Assembly: GCA_022414725.1 (NCBI GenBank)
Contig: CM039465.1
Coordinates: 43,550,560-43,614,559 of the forward strand
DNA length: 64,000 nt
From: Microglena sp. YARC
Taxonomy: Eukaryota; Chlorophyta; Chlorophyceae; Chlamydomonadales; Chlamydomonadaceae
Direction: 5' to 3'
Under the pieces are notes generated by a model. That model did not search any database, was not told where the DNA came from, and worked only from the letters and a program-made list of their open reading frames with translations. Position numbers and translations under genes: made by a program. Position 1 is the stretch's first letter, and each line of letters opens with the position of its first letter. Shown piece by piece: positions 1 to 9,366 of the stretch.

Positions 1-3000
1 TCAGCCTCAGCCTCAGCCTCAGCCTCAGCCTCAGCCTCAGCCTCAGCCTCAGCCTCAGCCTCAGCCTCAGCCTCAGCCTCAGCCTCAGCCTCAGCCTCAG
101 CCTCAGCCTCAGCCTCAGCCTCAGCCTCAGCCTCAGCCTCAGCCTCAGCCTCAGCCTCAGCCTCAGCCTCAGCCTCAGCCTCAGCCTCAGCCTCAGCCTC
201 AGCCTCAGCCTCAGCCTCAGCCTCAGCCTCAGCCTCAGCCTCAGCCTCAGCCTCAGCCTCAGCCTCAGCCTCAGCCTCAGCCTCAGCCTCAGCCTCAGCC
301 TCAGCCTCAGCCTCAGCCTCAGCCTCAGCCTCAGCCTCAGCCTCAGCCTCAGCCTCAGCCTCAGCCTCAGCCTCAGCCTCAGCCTCAGCCTCAGCCTCAG
401 CCTCAGCCTCAGCCTCAGCCTCAGCCTCAGCCTCAGCCTCAGCCTCAGCCTCAGCCTCAGCCTCAGCCTCAGCCTCAGCCTCAGCCTCAGCCTCAGCCTC
501 AGCCTCAGCCTCAGCCTCAGCCTCAGCCTCAGCCTCAGCCTCAGCCTCAGCCTCAGCCTCAGCCTCAGCCTCAGCCTCAGCCTCAGCCTCAGCCTCAGCC
601 TCAGCCTCAGCCTCAGCCTCAGCCTCAGCCTCAGCCTCAGCCTCAGCCTCAGCCTCAGCCTCAGCCTCAGCCTCAGCCTCAGCCTCAGCCTCAGCCTCAG
701 CCTCAGCCTCAGCCTCAGCCTCAGCCTCAGCCTCAGCCTCAGCCTCAGCCTCAGCCTCAGCCTCAGCCTCAGCCTCAGCCTCAGCCTCAGCCTCAGCCTC
801 AGCCTCAGCCTCAGCCTCAGCCTCAGCCTCAGCCTCAGCCTCAGCCTCAGCCTCAGCCTCAGCCTCAGCCTCAGCCTCAGCCTCAGCCTCAGCCTCAGCC
901 TCAGCCTCAGCCTCAGCCTCAGCCTCAGCCTCAGCCTCAGCCTCAGCCTCAGCCTCAGCCTCAGCCTCAGCCTCAGCCTCAGCCTCAGCCTCAGCCTCAG
1001 CCTCAGCCTCAGCCTCAGCCTCAGCCTCAGCCTCAGCCTCAGCCTCAGCCTCAGCCTCAGCCTCAGCCTCAGCCTCAGCCTCAGCCTCAGCCTCAGCCTC
1101 AGCCTCAGCCTCAGCCTCAGCCTCAGCCTCAGCCTCAGCCTCAGCCTCAGCCTCAGCCTCAGCCTCAGCCTCAGCCTCAGCCTCAGCCTCAGCCTCAGCC
1201 TCAGCCTCAGCCTCAGCCTCAGCCTCAGCCTCAGCCTCAGCCTCAGCCTCAGCCTCAGCCTCAGCCTCAGCCTCAGCCTCAGCCTCAGCCTCAGCCTCAG
1301 CCTCAGCCTCAGCCTCAGCCTCAGCCTCAGCCTCAGCCTCAGCCTCAGCCTCAGCCTCAGCCTCAGCCTCAGCCTCAGCCTCAGCCTCAGCCTCAGCCTC
1401 AGCCTCAGCCTCAGCCTCAGCCTCAGCCTCAGCCTCAGCCTCAGCCTCAGCCTCAGCCTCAGCCTCAGCCTCAGCCTCAGCCTCAGCCTCAGCCTCAGCC
1501 TCAGCCTCAGCCTCAGCCTCAGCCTCAGCCTCAGCCTCAGCCTCAGCCTCAGCCTCAGCCTCAGCCTCAGCCTCAGCCTCAGCCTCAGCCTCAGCCTCAG
1601 CCTCAGCCTCAGCCTCAGCCTCAGCCTCAGCCTCAGCCTCAGCCTCAGCCTCAGCCTCAGCCTCAGCCTCAGCCTCAGCCTCAGCCTCAGCCTCAGCCTC
1701 AGCCTCAGCCTCAGCCTCAGCCTCAGCCTCAGCCTCAGCCTCAGCCTCAGCCTCAGCCTCAGCCTCAGCCTCAGCCTCAGCCTCAGCCTCAGCCTCAGCC
1801 TCAGCCTCAGCCTCAGCCTCAGCCTCAGCCTCAGCCTCAGCCTCAGCCTCAGCCTCAGCCTCAGCCTCAGCCTCAGCCTCAGCCTCAGCCTCAGCCTCAG
1901 CCTCAGCCTCAGCCTCAGCCTCAGCCTCAGCCTCAGCCTCAGCCTCAGCCTCAGCCTCAGCCTCAGCCTCAGCCTCAGCCTCAGCCTCAGCCTCAGCCTC
2001 AGCCTCAGCCTCAGCCTCAGCCTCAGCCTCAGCCTCAGCCTCAGCCTCAGCCTCAGCCTCAGCCTCAGCCTCAGCCTCAGCCTCAGCCTCAGCCTCAGCC
2101 TCAGCCTCAGCCTCAGCCTCAGCCTCAGCCTCAGCCTCAGCCTCAGCCTCAGCCTCAGCCTCAGCCTCAGCCTCAGCCTCAGCCTCAGCCTCAGCCTCAG
2201 CCTCAGCCTCAGCCTCAGCCTCAGCCTCAGCCTCAGCCTCAGCCTCAGCCTCAGCCTCAGCCTCAGCCTCAGCCTCAGCCTCAGCCTCAGCCTCAGCCTC
2301 AGCCTCAGCCTCAGCCTCAGCCTCAGCCTCAGCCTCATCAGCCTCAGCCTCAGCCTCAGCCTCAGCCTCAGCCTCAGCCTCAGCCTCAGCCTCAGCCTCA
2401 GCCTCAGCCTCAGCCTCAGCCTCAGCCTCAGCCTCAGCCTCAGCCTCAGCCTCAGCCTCAGCCTCAGCCTCAGCCTCAGCCTCAGCCTCAGCCTCAGCCT
2501 CAGCCTCAGCCTCAGCCTCAGCCTCAGCCTCAGCCTCAGCCTCAGCCTCAGCCTCAGCCTCAGCCTCAGCCTCAGCCTCAGCCTCAGCCTCAGCCTCAGC
2601 CTCAGCTCAGCCTCAGCCTCAGCCTCAGCCTCAGCCTCAGCCTCAGCCTCAGCCTCAGCCTCAGCCTCAGCCTCAGCCTCAGCCTCAGCCTCAGCCTCAG
2701 CCTCAGCCTCAGCCTCAGCCTCAGCCTCAGCCTCAGCCTCAGCCTCAGCCTCAGCCTCAGCCTCAGCCTCAGCCTCAGCCTCAGCCTCAGCCTCAGCCTC
2801 AGCCTCAGCCTCAGCCTCAGCCTCAGCCTCAGCCTCAGCCTCAGCTCAGCCTCAGCCTCAGCCTCAGCCTCAGCCTCAGCCTCAGCCTCAGCCTCAGCCT
2901 CAGCCTCAGCCTCCTCAGCCTCAGCCTCAGCCTCAGCCTCAGCCTCAGCCTCAGCCTCAGCCTCAGCCTCAGCCTCAGCCTCAGCCTCAGCCTCAGCCTC

Positions 3001-3678
3001 AGCCTCAGCCTCAGCCTCAGCCTCAGCCTCAGCCTCAGCCTCAGCCTCAGCCTCAGCCTCAGCCTCAGCCTCAGCCTCAGCCTCAGCCTCAGCCTCAGCC
3101 TCAGCCTCAGCCTCAGCCTCAGCCTCAGCCTCAGCCTCAGCCTCAGCCTCAGCCTCAGCCTCAGCCTCAGCCTCAGCCCTCAGCCTCAGCCTCAGCCTCA
3201 GCCTCAGCCTCAGCCTCAGCCTCAGCCTCAGCCTCAGCCTCAGCCTCAGCCTCAGCCTCAGCCTCAGCCTCAGCTCTCAGCCTCAGCCTCAGCCTCAGCC
3301 TCAGCCTCAGCCTCAGCCTCAGCCTCAGCCTCAGCCTCAGCCTCAGCCTCAGCCTCAGCCTCAGCCTCAGCCTCAGCCTCAGCCTCAGCCTCAGCCTCAG
3401 CCTCAGCCTCAGCCTCAGCCTCAGCCTCAGCCTCAGCCTCAGCCTCAGCCTCAGCCTCAGCCTCAGCCTCAGCCTCAGCCTCAGCCTCAGCCTCAGCCTC
3501 AGCCTCAGCCTCAGCCTCAGCTCAGCCTCAGCCTCAGCCTCAGCCTCAGCCTCAGCCTCAGCCTCAGCCTCAGCCTCAGCCTCAGCCTCAGCCTCAGCCT
3601 CAGCCTCAGCCTCAGCCTCAGCCTCAGCCTCAGCCTCAGCCTCAGCCTCAGCCTCAGCCTCAGCCTCAGCCTCAGCCT
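1..3678. repeat. (TCAGCC)n hexanucleotide array, about 613 units
   Basis: The hexamer TCAGCC is repeated without a break for 3.7 kb and runs off the left edge. Only a few phase slips are seen, near 2336, 2606, 2844, 2912, 3178, 3275 and 3521, each an insertion or deletion of 1-4 bases. The plus strand has no stop in any frame (Ser-Ala, Gln-Pro or Ser-Leu dipeptides); on the minus strand two of three frames are open (Ala-Glu, Leu-Arg) and one is all TGA. The same hexamer occurs inverted at about 5926-6030 within a repeat-coded region. It is not a telomere repeat. Slips are rare and clustered in the right half, so the left part looks recently expanded or was collapsed to consensus in assembly. 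Confidence 0.98.
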
Positions 3679-3779
3679 GCGACGAAGAGAAAGGTATCTT
3701 TGACAGGGGAAGATGAAGACTTTGCTAGTGCAGAGGTAGAGGGGAGCGGAAATGGGGGGGGGGGGGGGGGGGGAGGATG
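3679..3779. other. Array flank duplicated from the 5.2-kb locus, with 20-nt poly(G)
   Basis: The first ~75 bases after the hexamer array match 5186-5262 with scattered substitutions (shared core GACAGGGGAAGATG, then CTAGTGCAGAG). A run of 20 G follows at 3754-3773. No gene is seen. The match starts exactly where the hexamer array stops. Confidence 0.75.
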
Positions 3780-4196
3780 TTTTTTGTTTTACATAGGGGG
3801 GAACGTTCTCGTTAACCAGAAAGGGAACATCAGATAAAACCTAGCCCTATGTGACCAAGGAAGAAAACCGAAGAAGAAGACTAGAGGACTGGGACCAAAA
3901 GTTCGTTAAGACAAATGATCCGAAAACGAAAGACTAAAACACTAGGGGACAAAAGAACGAGGGACACAAACTTGTTACTAGGAGGACAAAGGACAAAGGA
4001 CCTTCCGAGCACCACCCCCACCTCCAAGCAACATTGTTCCTCCCCAACCAACCAACAAAACACCACTGTAACCTCCAAGAGCAACACAGAAAAAGAAGGA
4101 AAGGCATAAACCCGAAGGACTTGCTGATTTAAGATTAAATACACTGCAGGGCATCAAACCTGTAACAGGCAGTGCATCATGGCATCACTCTATTAG
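3780..4196 (-). mobile_element. RA retroposon, 3' part, minus strand
   Basis: Begins with a degenerate poly(T) (3780-3790) and the family 3' end in reverse: ACATAGGG, then about 60 nt later CCCTATGT followed by GACC. The body matches the RA copies at 42.5, 44.6 and 46.6 kb, including the block ending in GGGCATCA and ACTCC. A short extra segment (GTTCTCGTTAA) sits inside the terminal loop. It is truncated on its 5' side where it meets RC at about 4197. Short ORFs here are not credible genes. Confidence 0.85.
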
Positions 4197-5005
4197 ATAC
4201 CAACCCACGACCAAACGAACATTCACCACTACCTTTGTTGACCACGGCAGACAAGCTCCCTGCCTTGGTCGTTAGAGGCGGAATCAAGGAGGCATAACTA
4301 GAGAACCACCCGAGGGCAGAAATCTGACAGTACTTCCCTACAAGGTTTGCTTAGGGCCACGACGCCAAAATACTGAGGAATCGAACCTTACCACCCCCTT
4401 CCTACTCTCGCAAGTAGGGTCGATACAGGAAGGGTACTGTATATCACAAGGGATGTAGAACACACCACATTTGTATCTCAGCCTGCGTGTCATGCAATCT
4501 AACACCGCCCCCTAACCGCTAAAGTAAACCTCGGCAAGACAAGAAAACAGCAATTTCCCGTGGATTTGTTGTCTAGGCGATTTTCACGCCCAGACCAGTC
4601 TATCTAGGCGAATTTCACGCCTAAACCAGGGTGGTGGTGGTGGTGTGTGTGTGTGTGTGGGGGGGGGGGGGGGTATGGGGGTGAGGGGTGTTGTGGAGGT
4701 ATGGGTGGGTGGTAAGTTGTAAGGACGTGTGGTGATAGGGGGGTGAGTGTATGTTTATTTGTGTGGTGATGGGGGAGTGAGTGTGGGTTAGGTGGTGAAG
4801 AGGGAAGGTGCGAGTGTGTGTGTGTTTGGAGGGGGAGATTTACTGGCCCAGACCGGTCTAGGCGACTTGCACGCCCTGGACAAAGCTGTGGTGGTGGGGT
4901 GGGGGTGAGGGGTGTGGTGTGAAGGTTGGTGGTGGTTTGTAGTAAGAACGTGTTGTGATAGGGGGGTGGGTGTGTGGTTATGGGCGGTGTGGTGGGGGAG
5001 TGAGA
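4197..5005 (-). mobile_element. RC retroposon, minus strand, truncated at both ends
   Basis: Reverse complement of the RC copies at 13.1-14.7 and 27.1-28.3 kb, more diverged than those two are from each other. It keeps the B-box-like GGTTCGATTCC (reverse of 4380-4390), the nearby hairpins, the paired GGGCG/CGCCC hairpins near 4574-4622 and 4846-4880, and the G/T-rich tract (C/A-rich in sense orientation) with a 15-nt poly(G) at 4659-4673. The 3' terminus and poly(A) are missing because RA abuts it. It ends upstream near 5005. Confidence 0.8.
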
Positions 5006-5218
5006 AAAAAACAGCAGCCGCTGCTCCATCAGAGATGCGACGGGGTTTGGGAGCAATGGGTCCGCAAGGGGCAGGGGCGGCAGAGATAGGAGGGTCTTGA
5101 GCTGGGGTAGAAGGAGACTCTGGAGGAGCTGAGTTATAGGGGGCTGGGGAGGGGGATGAGGATAAGGGGGAAGCGACGGAGAGGAAGGGATCTTGGACAG
5201 GGGAAGATGGAGACTCAG
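5006..5218. other. G/A-rich low-complexity spacer
   Basis: Purine-rich sequence between the RC copy and the Ser/Ala-repeat region. Its right part (from 5186) is the source or copy of the flank seen at 3679. No gene, RNA or promoter signal is recognised. Confidence 0.5.
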
Positions 5219-5500
5219 CTAGTGCAGAGTTAGAGGGGAGCAGAGAGGGGGGGATGATGCTATATGAGAGTGTTTGGATACCAAAGCTGTTGCTGTGGGT
5301 GTCAACACTGAGTCTGCTACATCTGGTGTCAACACATCTGCTGCTGTAAGAAGATCCGATTCCCCTGCCGGTGGCAAAGCTGTGTAAGCCAGTGCAGCGG
5401 GTGCTAAAGCCAAGACCAATGTTGCTGTCGTTGGTAGCTGAACCAAGGCTCCTGCTGCAGTTGCCTGTGCTAGTGCAGCTTGGTTTTGTAATGAAGTCAT
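5219..5500 (-). CDS. 93-codon Ala/Thr/Leu-rich ORF, possible LINE ORF1 remnant
   Basis: An ATG-started minus-strand frame of 93 codons (MTSLQNQAALAQ at the start). A diverged copy of the same DNA lies at 9180-9345. In the minus frame the two copies give similar residues (SLQNQAALAQATAAGAL against SLQNQAAIAQAPAVGAL), whereas the plus frame here has two stops. This favours minus-strand coding, but the composition is low-complexity. No domain is recognised. It sits just downstream of the Ser-Ala repeat frame on the same strand, so both may come from one repeat-rich first ORF of a retroelement. Function unknown. Confidence 0.35.
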   Translation of the reverse strand: MTSLQNQAALAQATAAGALVQLPTTATLVLALAPAALAYTALPPAGESDLLTAADVLTPDVADSVLTPTATALVSKHSHIASSPPLCSPLTLH

Positions 5501-5511
5501 TTTTTTAGCCT

Positions 5512-6393
5512 TTAGCTGCCGATGCTGATACTATTGCTGAAGCTGATGCTGGGGCTACTGATGCTTAAGCTGAGGTTGAGGCTGCTAAGGGAGCTTGATC
5601 TGATGCTGATGCTGATGCTGCTGATGCTGATGCTGAGGGTGCTGAGGGTGCTGATGCTGATAGTGCTGTGGATGATGCTGGTGCCAGTGTTGCTTCGTCT
5701 GATGCTGATGCTAATGCAGAGGGAGCTGGATCTGATGCTAGAGCTGATATTGATGCTAATGCTGATGTTGACGCTGAGGCTGAAGGCTGAGGCTGATGCT
5801 GAGACTGAGGCTGCTGATGCTGAGGCTGATGCTGAGACTGAGGCTGCTGATGATGAGGCTGATGAGGCTGATGAGGCTGATGAGGCTGATGAGGCTGATG
5901 AGGCTGATGAGGCTGATGAGGCTGATGAGGCTGAGGCTGAGGCTGAGGCTGAGGCTGAGGCTGAGGCTGAGGCTGAGGCTGAGGCTGAGGCTGAGGCTGA
6001 GGCTGAGGCTGAGGCTGAGGCTGAGGCTGCTGATGCTGATGCTGTTGGTGGTGCTGATGAAGCCAAAACAGATATTGGAGTGGAAGGTGCAACTGATGTA
6101 AGTTGTAAAGCTAATGATGGTTGTTGCTCTTTTTAGGCAGATGCTGGTACTGAAGCGTGAGAAGGAGCTGATGCTGAAGAAGTTGCTTGAGAGTGTGCTG
6201 ATTCTGGTGCTGTAGCTGCGGCTAGATCTGATTCTTCACATGGTTGAAGTGGATGAGTTGTCTGTGCATCTGAAGTGGAGCATGAAACTTGTGCTCCATC
6301 TGAAGAGGGGTGTGTGGGTGAAGCTCCTCTCTCAGTATGTGCGGTGCTGTTGATGGGGGCTGCTGAAGTCTCTGGGTCTGTGTGTGCCTCCAA
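5512..6393 (-). pseudogene. Ser/Ala dipeptide-repeat ORF remnant
   Basis: On the minus strand an open frame starting near 6393 runs through TAA at 6133-6135 in the same frame into a long Ser-Ala repeat coded by GCC/TCA hexamers (about 5926-6030) and GATGAGGCT nonamers (about 5848-5930), then shifts frame near 5786. The N-terminal part (MEAHTDPETSAAP at the start) is Ser/Thr/Ala/Pro-rich. The segment about 6210-6430 is similar to the plus strand at 32030-32240, so it belongs to a dispersed element, probably the LINE 5' region. The opposite strand reads as (Glu-Ala)n and is a shadow. Function unknown. Confidence 0.4.
5848..6030. repeat. GATGAGGCT nonamer and GAGGCT hexamer arrays
   Basis: About eight to nine GATGAGGCT units pass directly into about seventeen GAGGCT units. 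GAGGCT is the reverse-complement phase of the TCAGCC hexamer that fills 1-3678. The nonamer differs from the hexamer by one inserted GAT codon, so both look like slippage products of one coding microsatellite. Confidence 0.9.
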
Positions 6394-6435
6394 TAGGAGA
6401 AGGTCTGAAAAATATTGTAACCTGGGACGAGCTCG

Positions 6436-6532
6436 TATGCTGTGTCCAAATCTGGAACCTGATCCTCATCTGCGTCAGGGTCTTGATCTTGGGCTTGGGC
6501 TGGTCCTAGGTCAGGGTCAAGATCAGGGCCCC
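6436..6532 (-). mobile_element. LINE Asp-repeat fragment, minus strand
   Basis: Reads GTGTCCAAATCTGGAACCTG followed by repeats of the GATCTTGGGCTTGGG type, which is the reverse of the Asp/Pro/Leu repeat at the LINE ORF C-terminus (compare 26150-26215). It meets a plus-strand copy of the same repeat at about 6533, giving a head-to-head inverted junction. Confidence 0.75.
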
Positions 6533-7529
6533 GGATCTAGACCCTGATCTAGACCCTGGCCCAGACCAAGCCCAAGCCCCAGCTATAGACCGTGATCTAG
6601 ACCCTGACCTACTTCCAGCCCAAGCCCTAGCTCTAGACACTGATCTAGACCCTGACCTAGATCCAGCCCAAGCCCAAGATCAAGACCCTGACCCAGATCA
6701 GGATCAGGTTCCAGATTTGGACACAGCTCACGACCACGTTCCAGATCTAGGTCTAGATCTGGACCAAGATCAAGGTCCAGGTCCAGGTCTAGATCTGAGC
6801 TAAGATCCCAGATCTAGGTCTAGATCTGGACCAAGATCAAGGTCCAGATCTAGATCTGAGCTAAGATCCAGATCAAGATCCAGATCAAGATCCAGATCAA
6901 GATCCAGATCAAGATCTAGATTGATACAGTCTCAGTCTTTGCTCCTGTTGTTTACCTGCCCAGACCAGTCTTTTAAGATTTCGCTCTGCTTCAAGTTCTT
7001 TCTTCTTTTCTGGTTGCGTCCCTGCTTTTGGCTTGTTTTGACAGTTTCTCCCTTAGTTTGCTTCCCCTAGTTCAGTTTCCACCCTTATTTGCGTCCTTGG
7101 TTTCCCCTTAGTTTCCTTTTTAGTTACCCCCCCCCCCCCCCCCCCCCGATTCCCCCTTTTTTTTATCTTAGTTTCTCGCATAGTTTTCCTTCTAGTCCTC
7201 CTTAGTTTGCATAACCTCTTTCAGTCTTCTGTTCCGGTGACTGTTAGAGGTTGCAATGCCCCCCCCCCCCCCCCCCCCCCCTACATAGGTCTTTTTTCTT
7301 AGCATTCTAACCCCTTATCTTGGGCTTACTGTTCGGGGCTTCTTCCTTGCCTTTCTGGTTTGTTTGTCTTCTGTTCCTGTCCTCCTTTGTCCCCTCAGTC
7401 CTGGTGGTGTCCGTCCCATTACTGTCCCTTTGCCGTTCTTGTCTTTTCTTTGGTCTTTTCTCCTTGGTCACAAAGGGCTAGGTTTTATCAGTTGCGCCTT
7501 TTCCTGGTTCCCCCCTTTGTAAAAAAAAA
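6533..7529 (+). mobile_element. LINE 3' end, plus strand, poly(A) at 7521-7529
   Basis: Contains the Asp-rich repeat (to about 6920), the motif GCCCAGACCAGTCTTTT, a T-rich 3'UTR with a 21-nt poly(C) at 7127-7147 and a 23-nt poly(C) at 7259-7281, and the terminal stem ACAAAGGG ... CCCTTTGT directly before a 9-nt poly(A). It interrupts an RA element, whose sequence resumes at about 7530. More diverged than the copies at 24-31 kb. Confidence 0.85.
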
Positions 7530-7706
7530 TAACGAGGGACACAAACTAGTTACTAGGAGGACAAAGGACAAAGGGCCTTCCGAGCACCACCCACACCTCC
7601 AAGCAACACTGTTCCTCCCCAACCAACAAAACACCACAGTAACCACCAAGGGCAACACAGAAAAAGAAGGAAAGGCATACACCCGAAGGTCTTGCTGATC
7701 TAAGAT
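7530..7706 (-). mobile_element. RA retroposon fragment, minus strand
   Basis: Matches the RA interior from AACGAGGGACACAAACTAG to GATCTAAGATTA. The 3' side is displaced by the LINE copy ending at 7529 and the 5' side stops where the LINE endonuclease fragment begins. No poly(T) of its own. Confidence 0.8.
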
Positions 7707-8710
7707 TATTATAAGTGGGAAGGTTGGGACGCACGCAGTTGAAAAATAAGTCTTCTCTGTCAGAAGCTTGGGCTGGAGCACAGACGCACAAAATGGCGAT
7801 GACGGAGTCACCAATGAAAGCATCAATGCCTAGGATGCGGCCTGTTGGACCCAGGATAGGTCTTAGGACGGGACCTGTGATGGGGCAGTTAGGGCTTAAG
7901 ATCAGGATGTTGCCTTCAGTGCGCCCTGTACAAGGGCAAACGAAAGTATTGCGCCTGGCCAGATTGCCCTCGCGTCTGGGAGGTGTTGAAAAAGGTCCTC
8001 GGGTGATGAGGTTGTCCTTACTTCAGTGAGCACTGCCATATCCACTCGCGTTTCTCAAAGCCAAGAAATGTGTTCAAAGAGTTGAAGGGGTGTAAGTCCT
8101 TGCGAGTTGGTGCAGACAAAGGTACTCCCAGAAGGGGCATGTTGTGCATTCATTCGTGTTCTCCCCTAATGCAATCCCGGCTTGTGTTGCCGCTGATGTT
8201 TAAGCGAGCAGATTTGCGGGTTGACCGAGGGGACATTTCAGAGAGAGAGGTGCTAGGAAGTGGGATTTCCCAACAGGGCTGTTCGTCTTCTGGGACTGTC
8301 CGAGTTCTCTTGCGAGAGTGGACAACCTGTTGTAGAGGGGTGGCCTGTAAGGGGTGAACGGTCTGAAGAGAGGAGGTGGCATGGTGAGGGGGGGAAGCTT
8401 GAGCAGGGAAGGTTGCCCGTAGAGGGGGCTGAGCGCCACCAACGTGTGTTGTCAGCGCGTGAAGTGGTAGGGCGAGTGGCAGGAGGAGTCAAGGGAAGGG
8501 GAGAAGAAGCAGGGACGGGAGAGGTGTAATTTGGGGGGGTGTATGCTCCAAGGGCCGAGTGGATGTCCAGGCTGGAAGAAGAAAGCGAGGGGATGGACGA
8601 GGGAGAGGGAGGAGTAGGGAGGAGCAGGGAGGCCAAGTCCTCGCGAGGGGATGGAGTGGGAGGAAGAGAAGAAGGGGAGGGGATGAGAGGGATAACAAAG
8701 GGTTAGGTGA
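7707..8710 (-). pseudogene. LINE 5' region with APE-type endonuclease domain, frameshifted
   Basis: Read on the minus strand, about 8650-8240 is a Pro/Ser-rich stretch. About 8070-7707 gives two endonuclease blocks in different frames. The first contains VDMAVLTEVRTTS, fitting the catalytic Glu block of apurinic-like LINE endonucleases. The second contains GRILGIDAFIGDS and then LCVCAPAQASDREDLFF, fitting the LxxVYAPN..R..FF block of the family. A frameshift near 7910 separates them and stops occur upstream. Only the N-terminal half of the domain remains before the RA junction. This is the only clear endonuclease fragment in the window and shows the LINE is of the APE class. Confidence 0.65.
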
Positions 8711-9041
8711 ATTCTTTTTAATTTTTATTTTTTTACATAGGGAGGAACCGGGAAAGGGATCACCTGATAAAACCTAGCCCTATGTGACCAAGAAAGAAAA
8801 CCAAAGAAGAAGACTAAAGGACTGGGACCAAAAGTCCGTTAAGACAAATGATCCGAAGACAAAAGACTAAAAGACTAGGGGACAAAAGAACGAGGGACAC
8901 AAACTAGTTACTAGGAGGACAAAGGACAAAGGGCCTTCCGAGCACCTCCCACACCTCCAAGCAACACTGTTCCTCCCAAACCAACAAAACAACCTCCAAG
9001 AGCAACACAGAAAAAGAAGAAAAGGCATACACCCGAAGGTC
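8711..9041 (-). mobile_element. RA retroposon 3' part, minus strand
   Basis: Degenerate poly(T) at 8714-8734, then ACATAGGG ... CCCTATGT and the RA body to CCCGAAGGTC. Truncated 5' end at about 9041. It carries small deletions relative to other copies, for example the loss of a CACCACTGT segment near 8985. Confidence 0.85.
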
Positions 9042-9366
9042 ATCGCTGTTACTATCAATAACAATTTGGATGGCAAATCAGAGGGGGGCTGGGCTGCAGT
9101 CGCCCCTGCAGGTAGGACATGAGGAGTGTCCTATAGTGAAACAAGTCGTGATGCTTGTGAAGTGGAAGGTGTGCGCACAAGGTGCTAATAAGCTCGGTCC
9201 CAAAGGGGTTGAGACAAATGCAGCGGGTGCTAAAGCCGAGACCGATGTTGCTGTCATTGGTGGCTTAACCAAGGCTCCTACTGCAGGTGCCTGTGCTATT
9301 GCAGCTTGGTTTTGTAATGAGTCAATTTTTATTGTTTTATAAGCCTTTGGCTGCTGATGCTGATCC
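9042..9366 (-). other. Second copy of the 5.3-kb ORF1-like segment
   Basis: The part 9180-9366 is a diverged copy of about 5380-5530, from the GCAGCGGGTGCTAAAGCC block to the GCTGCTGATGCTGATCC end. On the minus strand it keeps SLQNQAAIAQAPAVGALVK but lacks a matching ATG (ATT at that position). Upstream on the minus strand a CFTIGHSSCPTCRGDC stretch is Cys/His-rich but does not fit a standard knuckle. The plus strand is also open for 90 codons. The true coding strand is not certain. Confidence 0.4.

Noticed and set aside
1..3678. Telomere or subtelomere repeat
   Set aside because: TCAGCC does not fit known telomere motifs (TTTAGGG, TTTTAGGG, TTAGGG), and the flank is a retroelement piece.
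4604..5056. Pro/His/Thr-rich 150-codon minus ORF
   Set aside because: A by-product of the C/A-rich tract of RC; the same tract at 13.7 and 27.4 kb gives different ORFs.
5522..6136. Plus-strand 204-codon (Glu-Ala)n protein
   Set aside because: Shadow of the hexamer repeat; the N-terminal half changes character at the repeat frame shift and the minus frame is as open. No domain or start context.
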